A stretch of 64,000 bases of DNA from Oleiphilaceae bacterium. Lineage in GTDB: Bacteria; Pseudomonadota; Gammaproteobacteria; Pseudomonadales; Oleiphilaceae. The notes below the pieces were generated by a model. It was not told where the DNA came from. It saw nothing but the letters and a program-made list of their open reading frames with translations, and made no database searches. Positions 10,025 to 18,304 of the stretch are shown piece by piece (positions within the stretch are counted from its first letter, which is position 1; each line of letters opens with the position of its first letter). The position numbers were made by a program, and so were the translations under genes. The stretch spans positions 124,001-188,000 of the forward strand of contig JAKVBL010000008.1 in assembly GCA_022447365.1 (NCBI GenBank), in the 5' to 3' direction.

Positions 10025-10143
10025 GGTTACGCCTATTCGCAGAAGAGTAAAGATCGCAATTTTATTGAGATTAATGCAACTTGTCATTGTGTTTTGTTTG
10101 AATAATCATAAGACACAACAATAAAGATAAACGTGAGGGTAAT

Positions 10144-10566
10144 ATGCCGCAGCAATCGATTAATATGTCATTCCAATTCAATAAACCTCTTGCAACTGTG
10201 TTCGCTGATTTAAGTAATCACGAATTATTTGGGAAAATTTGTGGCATTAAGATGACTACAATTCAACAAGGTGAAGATGGTGCGTGTGGGCTTGGTTCAG
10301 TCCGTAAAATAAATATTGGGCCGCTTCCGTCTTTTGAAGAAACGATTACTGAATTTAAAGAAGGCGAGTTTATTGAATATAAGATCACGCGAGGAAGCCC
10401 AATTAAGAACCATGTGGGAACTTTACGATTCAAAGAACAAGGCGACGGTTGTTCCCTTGATTATCAGATTAAGCTTGAATCAAAAATACCCTTTACAACA
10501 GGGCTGATCAAAAGCGTGCTAAAGCAAGGCATCTCGAAAGGCATTTCTTCGTACGCGGCGGCGTAA
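10144..10566 (+). CDS. SRPBCC (START/Bet v1-like) family protein
   Basis: 140 residues with the pattern of a polyketide-cyclase/SRPBCC lipid-binding fold. An N-terminal strand (INMSFQFNKPLATVFADLSNH) and helix lead into a beta-sheet (GLGSVRKINIG, FEETITEFKEGEFIEYKI, GTLRFKEQGDGCSLDYQI), with a long C-terminal helix. These proteins bind hydrophobic ligands; no specific role can be given. The start ATG 10144 has GAGGGT 5-6 nt upstream. It is divergent from yciK (119 bp apart) and converges with a broken response regulator. Confidence 0.75.
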   Translation: MPQQSINMSFQFNKPLATVFADLSNHELFGKICGIKMTTIQQGEDGACGLGSVRKINIGPLPSFEETITEFKEGEFIEYKITRGSPIKNHVGTLRFKEQGDGCSLDYQIKLESKIPFTTGLIKSVLKQGISKGISSYAAA

Positions 10567-10571
10567 GATAT

Positions 10572-10949
10572 TTATCGCATAAGTGTATGAATGGTAGATC
10601 CTAGCTCTTCAGGATCTACCGGTTTAGATAAAAAGCCATTCATTCCGGCTTATAGACACATCAACTTAACCTCTTCGTCTGAATTGCCGGTTAATGCGAC
10701 TATTGGCGTGATCTTATGATCTGCGTCAGCATACCCTCGCCGTATAAGCTTGCTAGCTTTAAATCCATTCAATAACGGCATGTGACAATCCATTAGGATT
10801 AAACCGATATCATGCTGCTTGTCATTGATTAGTAGGTCAAATGCGAGAAGGCCGTTATCTACCACTGAATGTTCTACGCCAATTGTTTCAAGTAGCGCGC
10901 TCGTGACGAGTTGATTTACTGGGCTGTCTTCTACGAGCAATATTTTCAT
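10572..10949 (-). pseudogene. Stand-alone receiver-domain protein interrupted by a nonsense codon
   Basis: ATG 10949 opens a CheY-like receiver: acidic pocket VEDSP (7-10), phosphoacceptor D54 in MDCHMP, and the Thr/Ser region VALTGNS. After residue 99 there is TAA (10652-10650), but the same frame continues with AGMNGFLSKPVDPEEL up to a second TAA (10574-10572). That tail is the normal end of a receiver, with the conserved KP lysine (about position 109). Intact homologues have EAGM here, for example in the hybrid kinase at 26880-30125, so one GAA-to-TAA change explains the break. A product ending at the first TAA would lack the conserved lysine and last helix. Confidence 0.85.
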
Positions 10950-11075
10950 AATGGCGATCTATTCTTGATGCTAGGTTCAAAAAATCGTAGTACAGGAAAT
11001 AGGCTAAAACGCCTCGAAATTTTCTATTTTTCGCCTATTTTTGTAGCTAAATTTTACAGAGATTTGGTGTAGAGC

Positions 11076-11975
11076 TTGCGGATTGCATTCTTAAGGTATG
11101 TATGGGCGGCATTGTATGGGCTATTAATCGCTAATAGTGCTTTTGCTGCGAATGAATTTTCTAGTTCAATCGACTTCGATACGCACTATCTTGTAAAAGA
11201 CTCAGACCAGCATCACAAAGACGAGGACAAAAAGCAGCACGGCGTCAATGCTAGGTATTACCTTACGCCTGTTGATCAGTCTTCGATTTCGCCTTTAGAA
11301 AACGAGTTCTTAGCGCGAGTCAGTTACCTTGAGATAAGCCTTAGCGCTGATGATGTAACACCCCAAGATGATTTTAATCGAGTTAGGCTAACGTATTCGC
11401 ATGATGACCGTTTACTCAGTCATAGCTGGCGGATCGCGTATATCAGCACGCGACATGAAACTCGCCTTGATGAAGAACGACTCAATGGCGGTGGTTTAGG
11501 TTTGTCTATTTATCTGACCGATACCGGGAAGGCAGATTTTTACAGCGAGTATGAGTCCGGGGATGGTTATCGCATTAGCTTCAGTGAGATCAAGTATCGA
11601 CAGATCTATACAGCTTATGATCTAGATTTAGTATTTGATGTGGGGCTATCTCATCGTGAAAAGAAAACGCCTTATCTTAATCTAGGGAGAGAGGGCGGTG
11701 GTTATATATCAAATGCGTGGTATGGCGAACTGGCTTGGTATTTGTCGCGGAAACTTCGACTTGGATTTGGCCATAAATCCCATTCAATCGATTATAGGAA
11801 TGGCAATGATGGCGCTTTAAATTCTTTGTATCTACACGGCGGGTACGCGCCGTTGGATTTTGTTCAACTTACGTTTCGTGTAGGCGTTCAGCGCGAGATT
11901 ATCGATCGCCCTAACTTAGATGAAGTCGAAGAAAATGCAGCTGCTTTTGATGGGAGCATTCGATTTGAGTTCTGA
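11076..11975 (+). CDS. Putative outer-membrane beta-barrel protein
   Basis: 299 residues with an N-terminal signal peptide (about 1-24, ending SAFA-ANEF). Alternating amphipathic strands follow (LARVSYLEISLSA, FNRVRLTYSHDD, WRIAYISTRHE, YLHGGYAPLD), and the C-terminus is phenylalanine in IRFEF. A C-terminal aromatic residue is the usual outer-membrane insertion signal. The charged loop near 40-55 (DSDQHHKDEDKKQH) looks surface exposed. The start is TTG 11076; GTG or TTG codons downstream are alternatives. I do not recognise the family and no transport substrate is indicated. It converges with mupP, leaving 5 bp. Confidence 0.65.
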   Translation: MRIAFLRYVWAALYGLLIANSAFAANEFSSSIDFDTHYLVKDSDQHHKDEDKKQHGVNARYYLTPVDQSSISPLENEFLARVSYLEISLSADDVTPQDDFNRVRLTYSHDDRLLSHSWRIAYISTRHETRLDEERLNGGGLGLSIYLTDTGKADFYSEYESGDGYRISFSEIKYRQIYTAYDLDLVFDVGLSHREKKTPYLNLGREGGGYISNAWYGELAWYLSRKLRLGFGHKSHSIDYRNGNDGALNSLYLHGGYAPLDFVQLTFRVGVQREIIDRPNLDEVEENAAAFDGSIRFEF

Positions 11976-11980
11976 GTCCA

Positions 11981-12637
11981 TTAGTTGTCCAAAAAATGAA
12001 TCAAGTCCTTGGCAGTTCTCAATAGATGCTGTGCTCCTAGGTCATTAAGATTCGTGCCTTCATCGAAGTAACCAAACGGAACGATCGCTGATACGCAACC
12101 GGCGTTGTGGGCTGCTTGTACATCTCTAACATGATCGCCAACATATAGAACTTTATTGCTAGACACTTGGAGCTTGGCGCAAGCTTCAAGAATTCCAGTC
12201 GGGTCTGGCTTAGCAACTGGCACATCATCCGCGCAAATTAATACAGAACAGTTTTTGAGAAAACTAGTGCGCTTGATCAGAAGCTCGGTATAAAGTCGTG
12301 GCTTGTTGGTTACGATGCCCCAAGGAATGTTTTTACTCTTTAAGGTTTCAAGAATCTCGCGATTTTCGGGAAACAGTACTGCGTTTGCACCTACTTCATC
12401 AGCATAGATATTCAACAATTGCATGCGCAGCTGCTCGAACTCATCTTGATCAGTAATCTCCGGAAAGCATAGTTTTGTTAGTGCTCGTGAACCGTTAGAA
12501 ACCTCTGCTCGGATAACTTCGTGTTCAATGGGGGCTTTATTGTGGAGAGCTAATAACTTCTCGACCGTAACGTAGAAGTCGGGTGCAGTGTCAACTAACG
12601 TACCGTCAAGATCGAATAAGACTGCTTCAAGTTCCAT
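11981..12637 (-). CDS. mupP: HAD phosphatase, probably MupP (MurNAc-6-phosphate phosphatase)
   Basis: 218 residues of HAD subfamily IA: motif I DLDGT with nucleophile D9 and D11, motif II in GIVTNKP, motif III lysine in VAKPDP, and motif IV GDHVRD. Annotation pipelines usually call this phosphoglycolate phosphatase (gph). The position immediately upstream of a ubiG/mtaD pair and near yciK matches the Pseudomonas locus where the enzyme was shown to be MupP, which dephosphorylates MurNAc-6-P in peptidoglycan recycling. That assignment is from context; phosphoglycolate activity cannot be excluded by sequence. One base separates it from ubiG. Confidence 0.75.
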   Translation of the reverse strand: MELEAVLFDLDGTLVDTAPDFYVTVEKLLALHNKAPIEHEVIRAEVSNGSRALTKLCFPEITDQDEFEQLRMQLLNIYADEVGANAVLFPENREILETLKSKNIPWGIVTNKPRLYTELLIKRTSFLKNCSVLICADDVPVAKPDPTGILEACAKLQVSSNKVLYVGDHVRDVQAAHNAGCVSAIVPFGYFDEGTNLNDLGAQHLLRTAKDLIHFLDN

Positions 12638-12638
12638 T

Positions 12639-13355
12639 TTATGCCTTGGGTTTGATGGCGTGCATCAAATAATTCACGTCTACATCGCGGCTGAGTTTGT
12701 ATTCTTTAACCAGCGGATTGTATGTCATGCCTGATATATCCTGCATCTCTAAGCCTGCTTGACGAACCATGCCCCCAAGCTCTGAAGGTTTGATGAACTT
12801 CTTAAAATCGTGCGTTCCTTTAGGGAGCATCTTCATAAGGTGTTCAGCGCCAACGATTGCGAAAAGATATGCTTTGGGATTGCGATTAATGGTAGATAGG
12901 AAAAGGTCTCCACCGGGCTTAAGCAGGCGCTGGCAAGCTTGAATTACCGATGATGGAGACGGAACGTGCTCTAGCATTTCTAAGCATGTCACAATATCAT
13001 ATTCGCCTGGAGTTTGGTCTGCTAACTCTTCGGCAGTGATTTGGGTATAGGTTATATCAAGACCTGACTCTAGACTGTGTAATTGCGCCACACCCAGTGG
13101 AGCTTCACCCATATCAATGCCTTGAACCAAGCCTCCTCGCTGAGACATAGCTTCGGACAATATGCCGCCACCACAACCAACGTCGAGAATCTTTTTGCCT
13201 GCCAGAGAGCTGCGCTCGTCGATATAGTTAACTCGTAACGGATTTATGTCGTGCAACGGTTTAAATTCGCTGTTTTTGTCCCACCATCGATTGGCAAGCG
13301 CTTCGAATTTTGCAACTTCAGATTGGTCGACGTTCTTATTAAGCGTTTGAGTCAT
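12639..13355 (-). CDS. ubiG: UbiG, ubiquinone O-methyltransferase
   Basis: 238-residue class I methyltransferase. SAM motif I is LDVGCGGG (57-64). Further family blocks are the acidic motif [18 protein letters not shown] (motif II region) and the UbiG-specific [14 protein letters not shown]. The N-terminal [19 protein letters not shown] is typical of UbiG. It catalyses both O-methylations of the ubiquinone ring. The start overlaps the mtaD stop by one base, and mupP starts one base after its stop, so the three genes form a transcription unit. Confidence 0.95.
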   Translation of the reverse strand: MTQTLNKNVDQSEVAKFEALANRWWDKNSEFKPLHDINPLRVNYIDERSSLAGKKILDVGCGGGILSEAMSQRGGLVQGIDMGEAPLGVAQLHSLESGLDITYTQITAEELADQTPGEYDIVTCLEMLEHVPSPSSVIQACQRLLKPGGDLFLSTINRNPKAYLFAIVGAEHLMKMLPKGTHDFKKFIKPSELGGMVRQAGLEMQDISGMTYNPLVKEYKLSRDVDVNYLMHAIKPKA

Positions 13356-14695
13356 TATTTATTCCCAGACTTTATCTTTTGGCCCCATTGGCGAGCTTCG
13401 TCTTTTAACATGTCTTCGTCAATGCCGGTAAGGTGGCCGCAATCTACCAAAAGTTTGCCGTTAACCCAAGTGTGCGTTACTTGTGAGGCATTGGTGTTGT
13501 ATACGATGTCTGCAGGAAGATCATAACTAGGCAGAGTGTTTAAGTGATCGAGATCAATGGCTACGATGTCTGCTTGTTTGCAGACTTCTAAGCTTCCGAT
13601 CAGCTGCTCTAAACCTAAAGCTTTTGCACCATTGATGGTTGCCATACGGATACACTCTTTAGCAGAAAGAGCTGTTGCGTCACCGATGTAACCTTTGGCG
13701 ATTAGGGCGGCTGTGCGCATCTCGCCTAGCATATCCAGATCATTGTTTGACGCTGCTCCATCTGTTCCTAACGCGATATTAACCCCTGCGGCAGAGAGAG
13801 CTTGGGTAGGACAGAATCCACTGGCGAGTTTCATATTAGACTCAGGACAGTGAATAACACTTGTATTAGTTTTGGCTAACAAGCTAATTTCTGATTCCGT
13901 TAGCGCTGTCATATGTACCGCTTGTGTATTTAAATCGGGATCGAAGAGCCCCAGCTCTGATAGCCGTTTAATCGGTCGCTTACCCGAGTTTGTTACAGCG
14001 TCATTAACTTCTTTCTGAGTCTCATGCACATGCATTTGTATTGGTAATGAATGTTCACGTGCAGCGCTAATGAGACTTCTTATAGGGTCATCCGAAACCG
14101 TATAAGGCGCATGAGGCCCGAACGCCATGTGAACTAAATCAGAGCTTTCGAAGGCGCGATGAAGCTCAAGTGTTTTTTCTATGTACTCATCTGGGCCGCT
14201 GCCCCATGCAGTTGGGAAGTCTAGAATAGGGCAAGCGAGTTGGGTGCGCATTCCAACGGTTTGCGCCATTTGTGCGACAACCTCCGGGAAGAAATACATG
14301 TCGCTAAACGTTGTCGTTCCGCTCTTGAGCATTTCAGCCATCGCAAGTTTCGCGCCGAATGACACGAAGTCAGAATCGACCCATTTGCCTTCAGCGGGCC
14401 ATATATGTTCTTGAAGCCAAATATTTAACGGTAAATCATTCGCAATACCTCTTAGTAAAGCCATTGATGCATGACCATGCGCGTTAATAAGGCCCGGAAT
14501 AATGACGTGGTTTGGCAAACAATAATGTTCGGATGCGATGATATGTTGCACTGATTCTGTTGGTGAAATCTGTGTAATTACACCATTCTCAATAATTAAA
14601 GAATGGTCTGTCAGTGTCGTGAAATTGTCATCAATTGTGAGTATTGTTCCTGCGTCAATTCTTGTATTGACTTGGGCGGTGTTGTGAAGAATCAT
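13355..14695 (-). CDS. mtaD: MtaD-type amidohydrolase (methylthioadenosine/SAH deaminase)
   Basis: 446-residue metal-dependent hydrolase of the TRZ/ATZ (cytosine deaminase-like) group. Metal ligands are visible: H73 and H75 (NAHGHASM), H222 (MHVHET, with E225), H261 or its neighbour (AVHMTA) and D312 ([11 protein letters not shown]). These enzymes deaminate S-methyl-5'-thioadenosine, S-adenosylhomocysteine or adenosine. The location upstream of ubiG, a SAM-dependent enzyme producing SAH, fits a role in SAH or MTA disposal and matches gene order in pseudomonads. The exact substrate is an inference. Confidence 0.85.
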   Translation of the reverse strand: MILHNTAQVNTRIDAGTILTIDDNFTTLTDHSLIIENGVITQISPTESVQHIIASEHYCLPNHVIIPGLINAHGHASMALLRGIANDLPLNIWLQEHIWPAEGKWVDSDFVSFGAKLAMAEMLKSGTTTFSDMYFFPEVVAQMAQTVGMRTQLACPILDFPTAWGSGPDEYIEKTLELHRAFESSDLVHMAFGPHAPYTVSDDPIRSLISAAREHSLPIQMHVHETQKEVNDAVTNSGKRPIKRLSELGLFDPDLNTQAVHMTALTESEISLLAKTNTSVIHCPESNMKLASGFCPTQALSAAGVNIALGTDGAASNNDLDMLGEMRTAALIAKGYIGDATALSAKECIRMATINGAKALGLEQLIGSLEVCKQADIVAIDLDHLNTLPSYDLPADIVYNTNASQVTHTWVNGKLLVDCGHLTGIDEDMLKDEARQWGQKIKSGNK

Positions 14696-14766
14696 GCGCC
14701 TTACCAGATGGTCAAGTTGAATGTCTTTTGCGAGAAAATTGTGAAAGGATCAGGCTATCACCACCG

Positions 14767-14788
14767 ATATTCATTCACTAATGAATAT
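14767..14788. promoter_or_regulatory. 22-bp perfect palindrome in the mtaD-aceA intergenic region
   Basis: ATATTCATT and AATGAATAT form a perfect 9-bp inverted repeat around CACT. It lies 71 bp upstream of mtaD and 211 bp upstream of aceA, in a 304-bp divergent intergenic region with no gene. The symmetry suggests an operator for a dimeric regulator, but I cannot match it to a known consensus. The rest of the gap is AT-rich promoter DNA. Confidence 0.4.
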
Positions 14789-14950
14789 TATGAAATAGTC
14801 TTTCAAAACTTGACTCATTGATCCGTAATTTCACGCGAAGTTGCATCAAATTTCATAGCTTTATCAATGCAGCGTATAGCGGCTATTGCATCAATATATT
14901 TCATTTATGTAGGGGTTCGATTTAATATCCGCTCCGAAATCTAAAAACGG

Positions 14951-14971
14951 CCTTGCTTTGTCTGAGCAAGG
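14951..14971 (+). promoter_or_regulatory. Leader hairpin in the aceA 5' region
   Basis: CCTTGCT / AGCAAGG 7-bp stem with a 7-nt loop, ending 28 nt before the aceA start and just upstream of its Shine-Dalgarno (AAAGAGG, about 14982-14990). It has no T run, so it is not a terminator. It could stabilise the mRNA or be incidental. Confidence 0.3.
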
Positions 14972-14999
14972 TGTCATCCGTAAAAAGAGGGATTAGCCA

Positions 15000-16580
15000 A
15001 TGTCAGGTTATCAAGCAGAAGTTCAAGCAGCAGAAGTTGCTAACTCTTTCCCAGGTGTAAGTGCTGAATCAGCAGCTCGTATGCGCCTTCAAAACAAATT
15101 CAAAACTGGTCTGGACGTAGCTAAGTACACAGCTGGCATCATGCGTCGTGATATGGCTGAGTTTGATAAAGACAAAACTAAGTACACTCAGTCTCTAGGC
15201 TGCTGGCACGGTTTCGTTGGTCAACAAAAGCTTATCTCTATCAAGAAACACTTCGGTTCAACTGAGCGTCGCTACTTATACCTTTCAGGTTGGATGGTTG
15301 CAGCACTTCGTTCAGACTTCGGTCCACTTCCTGACCAATCTATGCACGAGAAAACTGCAGTAGCTGGTCTTGTAGAAGAGCTTTACACCTTCCTACGTCA
15401 AGCTGATGCGCGTGAGCTTGGTGGTCTTTTCCGTGCACTTGATAAAGCACGTGAAGCTGGTGATGCTGCTGAAGAAGCAAAAATCATCGAAGCGATCGAC
15501 AATCACGAAACGCACGTTGTGCCAATCGTAGCTGACATCGATGCTGGTTTCGGTAACGCAGAAGCGACTTACCTAATGGCTAAGCAAATGATCGAAGCTG
15601 GGGCTTGCTGCCTACAGATCGAAAACCAAGTTGCTGACGAGAAGCAATGTGGTCACCAAGACGGTAAAGTAACTGTTCCACACGCTGACTTCCACGGGAA
15701 GATCCGTGCACTACGTTACGCGTTCCTAGAGCTAGGTGTTGACGACGGTCTAATTGTTGCGCGTACTGACTCTGAAGGTGCTGGCCTAACTAAAGAAATC
15801 GCTGTTGTTAATGAGCCAGGCGACGAAGGCGACATCTACAACTCTTACCTAGATGTTGAAGAAATCGACGTAGCTGACATGAACGAAGGTGATGTTGTTA
15901 TTAACCGTAACGGCAAGCTTGTTCGTCCTAAGCGTCTTCCTTCTGGTCTTTACCAATTCCGTCAAGGTACTGGTCATGAGCGTTGCGTATTCGATTGTAT
16001 CGGTGCGATCAATGCTGGTGCAGACCTTCTTTGGATCGAAACCGCAGTCCCAACTGTACACGAGATCGCGGGCATGATGAACGACGTACGTAAAGTTCAC
16101 CCAGATGCGAAACTTGTTTACAACAACTCGCCATCTTTCAACTGGACATTGAACTTCCGTCAGCAAGCATATGACGCAATGGTTGAAGCGGGCGAAGATG
16201 TTTCTGCATACGATCGTGCAAACTTAATGTCTGCTGAATATGATGATTCTGCATTGTCAGCAGCTGCTGATGCGCGTATCAAGACTTTCCAAGCGGATAC
16301 TGCGCGTGAAGCGAACGTATTCCACCACTTGATCACTCTACCTACTTACCACACTACTGCGTTGTCTGTAGACAACCTAGCGAAAGAGTATTTCGGTGAG
16401 CAAGGTATGCTTGGTTACGTTGAAGGTGTTCAGCGTAAAGAGATCCGTCAAGGTATCGCATGTGTTAAGCACCAAAACATGGCTGGTTCAGACCTTGGTG
16501 ATGATCACAAAGAGTACTACGCTGGTGATCGTGCGCTTAAAGCGGGCGGCGCAAAAAACACTTCTAACCAATTCTCGTAA
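15000..16580 (+). CDS. aceA: Isocitrate lyase (long form)
   Basis: 526 residues, the longer subfamily found in Pseudomonas-type bacteria rather than the ~434-residue E. coli type. The active-site cysteine loop is KQCGH (215-219, Cys217) and the metal/substrate region is VADIDAGFGN (177-186). It splits isocitrate into glyoxylate and succinate, the first glyoxylate-shunt step, needed for growth on acetate, fatty acids or alkanes. Codon use is strongly biased to a narrow set, as in highly expressed genes, unlike most neighbours. No malate synthase is adjacent. The last 16 codons and the terminator are repeated just downstream. Confidence 0.97.
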   Translation: MSGYQAEVQAAEVANSFPGVSAESAARMRLQNKFKTGLDVAKYTAGIMRRDMAEFDKDKTKYTQSLGCWHGFVGQQKLISIKKHFGSTERRYLYLSGWMVAALRSDFGPLPDQSMHEKTAVAGLVEELYTFLRQADARELGGLFRALDKAREAGDAAEEAKIIEAIDNHETHVVPIVADIDAGFGNAEATYLMAKQMIEAGACCLQIENQVADEKQCGHQDGKVTVPHADFHGKIRALRYAFLELGVDDGLIVARTDSEGAGLTKEIAVVNEPGDEGDIYNSYLDVEEIDVADMNEGDVVINRNGKLVRPKRLPSGLYQFRQGTGHERCVFDCIGAINAGADLLWIETAVPTVHEIAGMMNDVRKVHPDAKLVYNNSPSFNWTLNFRQQAYDAMVEAGEDVSAYDRANLMSAEYDDSALSAAADARIKTFQADTAREANVFHHLITLPTYHTTALSVDNLAKEYFGEQGMLGYVEGVQRKEIRQGIACVKHQNMAGSDLGDDHKEYYAGDRALKAGGAKNTSNQFS

Positions 16581-16647
16581 GGCAAAAGTTCTTAATTCGA
16601 GACTAATAGAAGTTAAAAAGAGGCTACCTTCGGGTGGCCTTTTTTGT
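16515..16647 (+). repeat. aceA 3' end plus terminator, copy 1
   Basis: The segment covers the last ~20 codons of aceA, its stop (16578-16580), the 3' UTR and the terminator. It is closely matched by a second copy at 16661-16809. The stop codons are 160 bp apart. Sequence from the conserved AAAGCGGGCGGCGC through GTTAAAAAGAGGCT is nearly identical in both. Confidence 0.85.
16615..16646 (+). terminator. aceA terminator 1 with UUCG tetraloop
   Basis: Stem AGGCTACC / GGTGGCCT closed by a TTCG loop, preceded by A-rich and followed by T-rich sequence (TTTTTTGTTT). It is a strong intrinsic terminator 35 bp after the aceA stop. Confidence 0.92.
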
Positions 16648-16660
16648 TTATGGGGTCGAA

Positions 16661-16809
16661 TACTACGCTGGCAGCTCTTGATCAAAGACCGGGCTCTAAA
16701 AGCGGGCGGCGCGAAAAACACTTCTAATCCTCTCTCGTAAGGCAAGAGTTCTTAATTCGAGACTCATAGAAGTTAAAAAGAGGCTGTCTTCGGGCGGCCT
16801 TTTTTGTTT
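16661..16809 (+). repeat. aceA 3' end plus terminator, copy 2 (orphan)
   Basis: Orphan copy of the aceA tail without the body of the gene. It still encodes KAGGAKNTSNPLS before a TAA (16738-16740) in the matching frame, against KAGGAKNTSNQFS in the real gene. It keeps the 3' UTR and a second terminator. Near its left end it contains about 14 extra bases relative to copy 1. It may be the remnant of a second aceA gene lost by recombination, or a slippage or gene-conversion duplication. Confidence 0.85.
16775..16806 (+). terminator. aceA terminator 2 with UUCG tetraloop
   Basis: Stem AGGCTGTC / GGCGGCCT with TTCG loop and T run. Compared with terminator 1, one A-T stem pair has become G-C by changes on both sides, which preserves pairing. 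Confidence 0.88.
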
Positions 16810-16935
16810 GCCTGTTCTGAGCTTAATAGCACAGGGAATAACCACTATTATTGAAACAGTTGGTCAGCTTACTTGATGAAGTAGTTGATATGCCTATAAT
16901 TCCCGCATCTTTAGAATTACCAAGGATTACCTATC

Positions 16936-17496
16936 ATGATTGAGCTTCCCGAGATTTATAACGATGTCCAAACCGTTCTAGGTGAAGATGGCTTTGCCAT
17001 ACCTACTAACGGTGTTTGGTATCACGGTACTTCATCGGCACTTGTTGATTCGATTAAAGAGAACGGGCTTGTTCGTTCTGGCGATAAGGCCTTCAATCAA
17101 GTCGCGAAGCAAACCATGGCGACGATCGGAAATAGTTATACTGAGCAGCGCGAACCAGTGTTCCTTACTCAGAGTAAAGCATTGGCCTATTTTTGGGCGG
17201 AACAGTGCGTAAAGCGTCGTTCGGTTCGATTCGAAGGTGAAGAGCAGCCTGTTGTTTTGACCGTTAATCTTGACGACGATAATGCTTCTAAAGTCCGTCC
17301 CGATGTCGGTGCTGCAGGTCTTCTTATGATAAAAGAAGGCGAGGGTTTCATGATGTTTATTGCTAGTCTGTATGAGCAAGCTGGTCTTAAGTCGCTTGAT
17401 ATAGATTTAATGAAAGCAGAGCGCGAAGAATACCTTACCAAGATTGGTATGGCGTATATCGATGACGACATCTTGTCTGATTCTATTTCTGCGTAA
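16936..17496 (+). CDS. Orphan protein with an ADP-ribosyltransferase-like N-terminal motif
   Basis: 186 residues, no signal peptide or membrane span. The motif WYHGTSSALVDSIKENGL (28-45) resembles the first motif of H-Y-E type ADP-ribosyltransferase folds, as in Tpt1/KptA and related proteins (H-G-T then I-x-x-x-G-L). A second block, PVFLTQSKALAYFWAEQ (74-90), resembles the V-x-L-T/S-x-x-x-x-A strand-helix of the same fold. A candidate acidic position is in EGEGFMMF (134-141). The family and target are not recognised and the assignment is tentative. It is a single gene after the duplicated terminator with its own promoter region (16810-16935). No antitoxin-like partner is adjacent. Confidence 0.5.
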   Translation: MIELPEIYNDVQTVLGEDGFAIPTNGVWYHGTSSALVDSIKENGLVRSGDKAFNQVAKQTMATIGNSYTEQREPVFLTQSKALAYFWAEQCVKRRSVRFEGEEQPVVLTVNLDDDNASKVRPDVGAAGLLMIKEGEGFMMFIASLYEQAGLKSLDIDLMKAEREEYLTKIGMAYIDDDILSDSISA

Positions 17497-17605
17497 TTGA
17501 TATAATCGGCTGCTCTTATTGAGTCGCCAATCAATTTGTCGCTAGTATATGATTTATAAGGAAAATAATAATCAATGCGACTGCTAGACGCAATGGTGGT
17601 GCAGC

Positions 17606-18304
17606 ATGGGAGCGACAAAGTTATTGTATGTGGAAGATGATCCGGTCATCCGAGAAAACTTTTCTACAATGTTCATGTCAGAGGGCTATAACGTTGTTGC
17701 TGTTAGCACAACAGATGAAGCCCTTCATCTCATTCGAACTCGTTCAGATCTCGATATAGCTATATTTGATATGCAACTAGCGGAGGATCGAGCCGCTGGC
17801 ATCGCGCTTTCAAAGACCTTTCGAGGTGCATATCCAATCGCTCCGATAGTTTTACTGTCTTCGTACGTAGATCTAGATCTACAGGTTGAAGCATATCAAG
17901 TCGGAGCTGATGCTTATATCGACAAGAAAGAGCCGTTGCCACTTATCTTAGTTCGCGTTAGGAGTCTAATTGCTCGCCTAGATGTACTTAAGACGGAGGG
18001 CACTAAAGAGTACGCGCAGAATGCAGACGGGATAACATTCGATCATGACTCTGAATTAGTCTTTTGGAACGGTCAAAGGTTAAGGTTGAATCATATACGC
18101 TATAAATTGCTATTGCAGTTATACAGCTCTCCTGCAACGCAGTCGGTATATGATTTAATCCAGGCTGCTCAAATCTCTGCTGAATCAAATACCATTGCTC
18201 AACACATTAAATTGATTCGCTCTGAATTTTGTCGGATTGACCCTAGCTTTTCTTGCATCGAAACGGTCAGAGGAAAGGGTTATCGCTGGGTTGACGTTGG
18301 GTGA
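17606..18304 (+). CDS. OmpR/PhoB-family response regulator
   Basis: 232 residues. The receiver domain (about 5-120) has acidic residues E10-D11-D12, phosphoacceptor D55 (AIFDMQL), serines in LLSSYVD and Lys107 (YIDKKEP). A winged-helix DNA-binding domain (about 135-230) ends with IETVRGKGYRWVDV, the standard recognition and wing segment. The start is ATG 17606. Its last 25 bp overlap the 3' end of the kinase gene on the opposite strand (18280). The two kinases at 18280-20713 are its likely partners. Confidence 0.92.
   Translation: MGATKLLYVEDDPVIRENFSTMFMSEGYNVVAVSTTDEALHLIRTRSDLDIAIFDMQLAEDRAAGIALSKTFRGAYPIAPIVLLSSYVDLDLQVEAYQVGADAYIDKKEPLPLILVRVRSLIARLDVLKTEGTKEYAQNADGITFDHDSELVFWNGQRLRLNHIRYKLLLQLYSSPATQSVYDLIQAAQISAESNTIAQHIKLIRSEFCRIDPSFSCIETVRGKGYRWVDVG

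Noticed and set aside
10650..10652. Programmed stop-codon readthrough or codon reassignment at TAA in the receiver gene
   Set aside because: TAA ends many intact genes here in the normal way, no recoding signal is visible, and other broken genes nearby also carry frameshifts and deletions.
11981..12637. Calling the HAD phosphatase phosphoglycolate phosphatase (gph)
   Set aside because: Possible by sequence, but the ubiG/mtaD/yciK neighbourhood matches mupP in Pseudomonas, so I preferred MupP and stated the doubt.
14951..14971. Terminator or attenuator before aceA
   Set aside because: The hairpin lacks a T run and there is no leader peptide; kept only as a low-confidence leader structure.
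15849..16166. 105-codon antisense frame inside aceA
   Set aside because: Antisense shadow of a highly codon-biased gene; no start context or recognisable domain.
16396..16740. Open frame ending in KAGGAKNTSNPLS
   Set aside because: It starts inside aceA in another frame; only its last part is homologous to the aceA tail because of the tandem duplication. It is not a separate gene.
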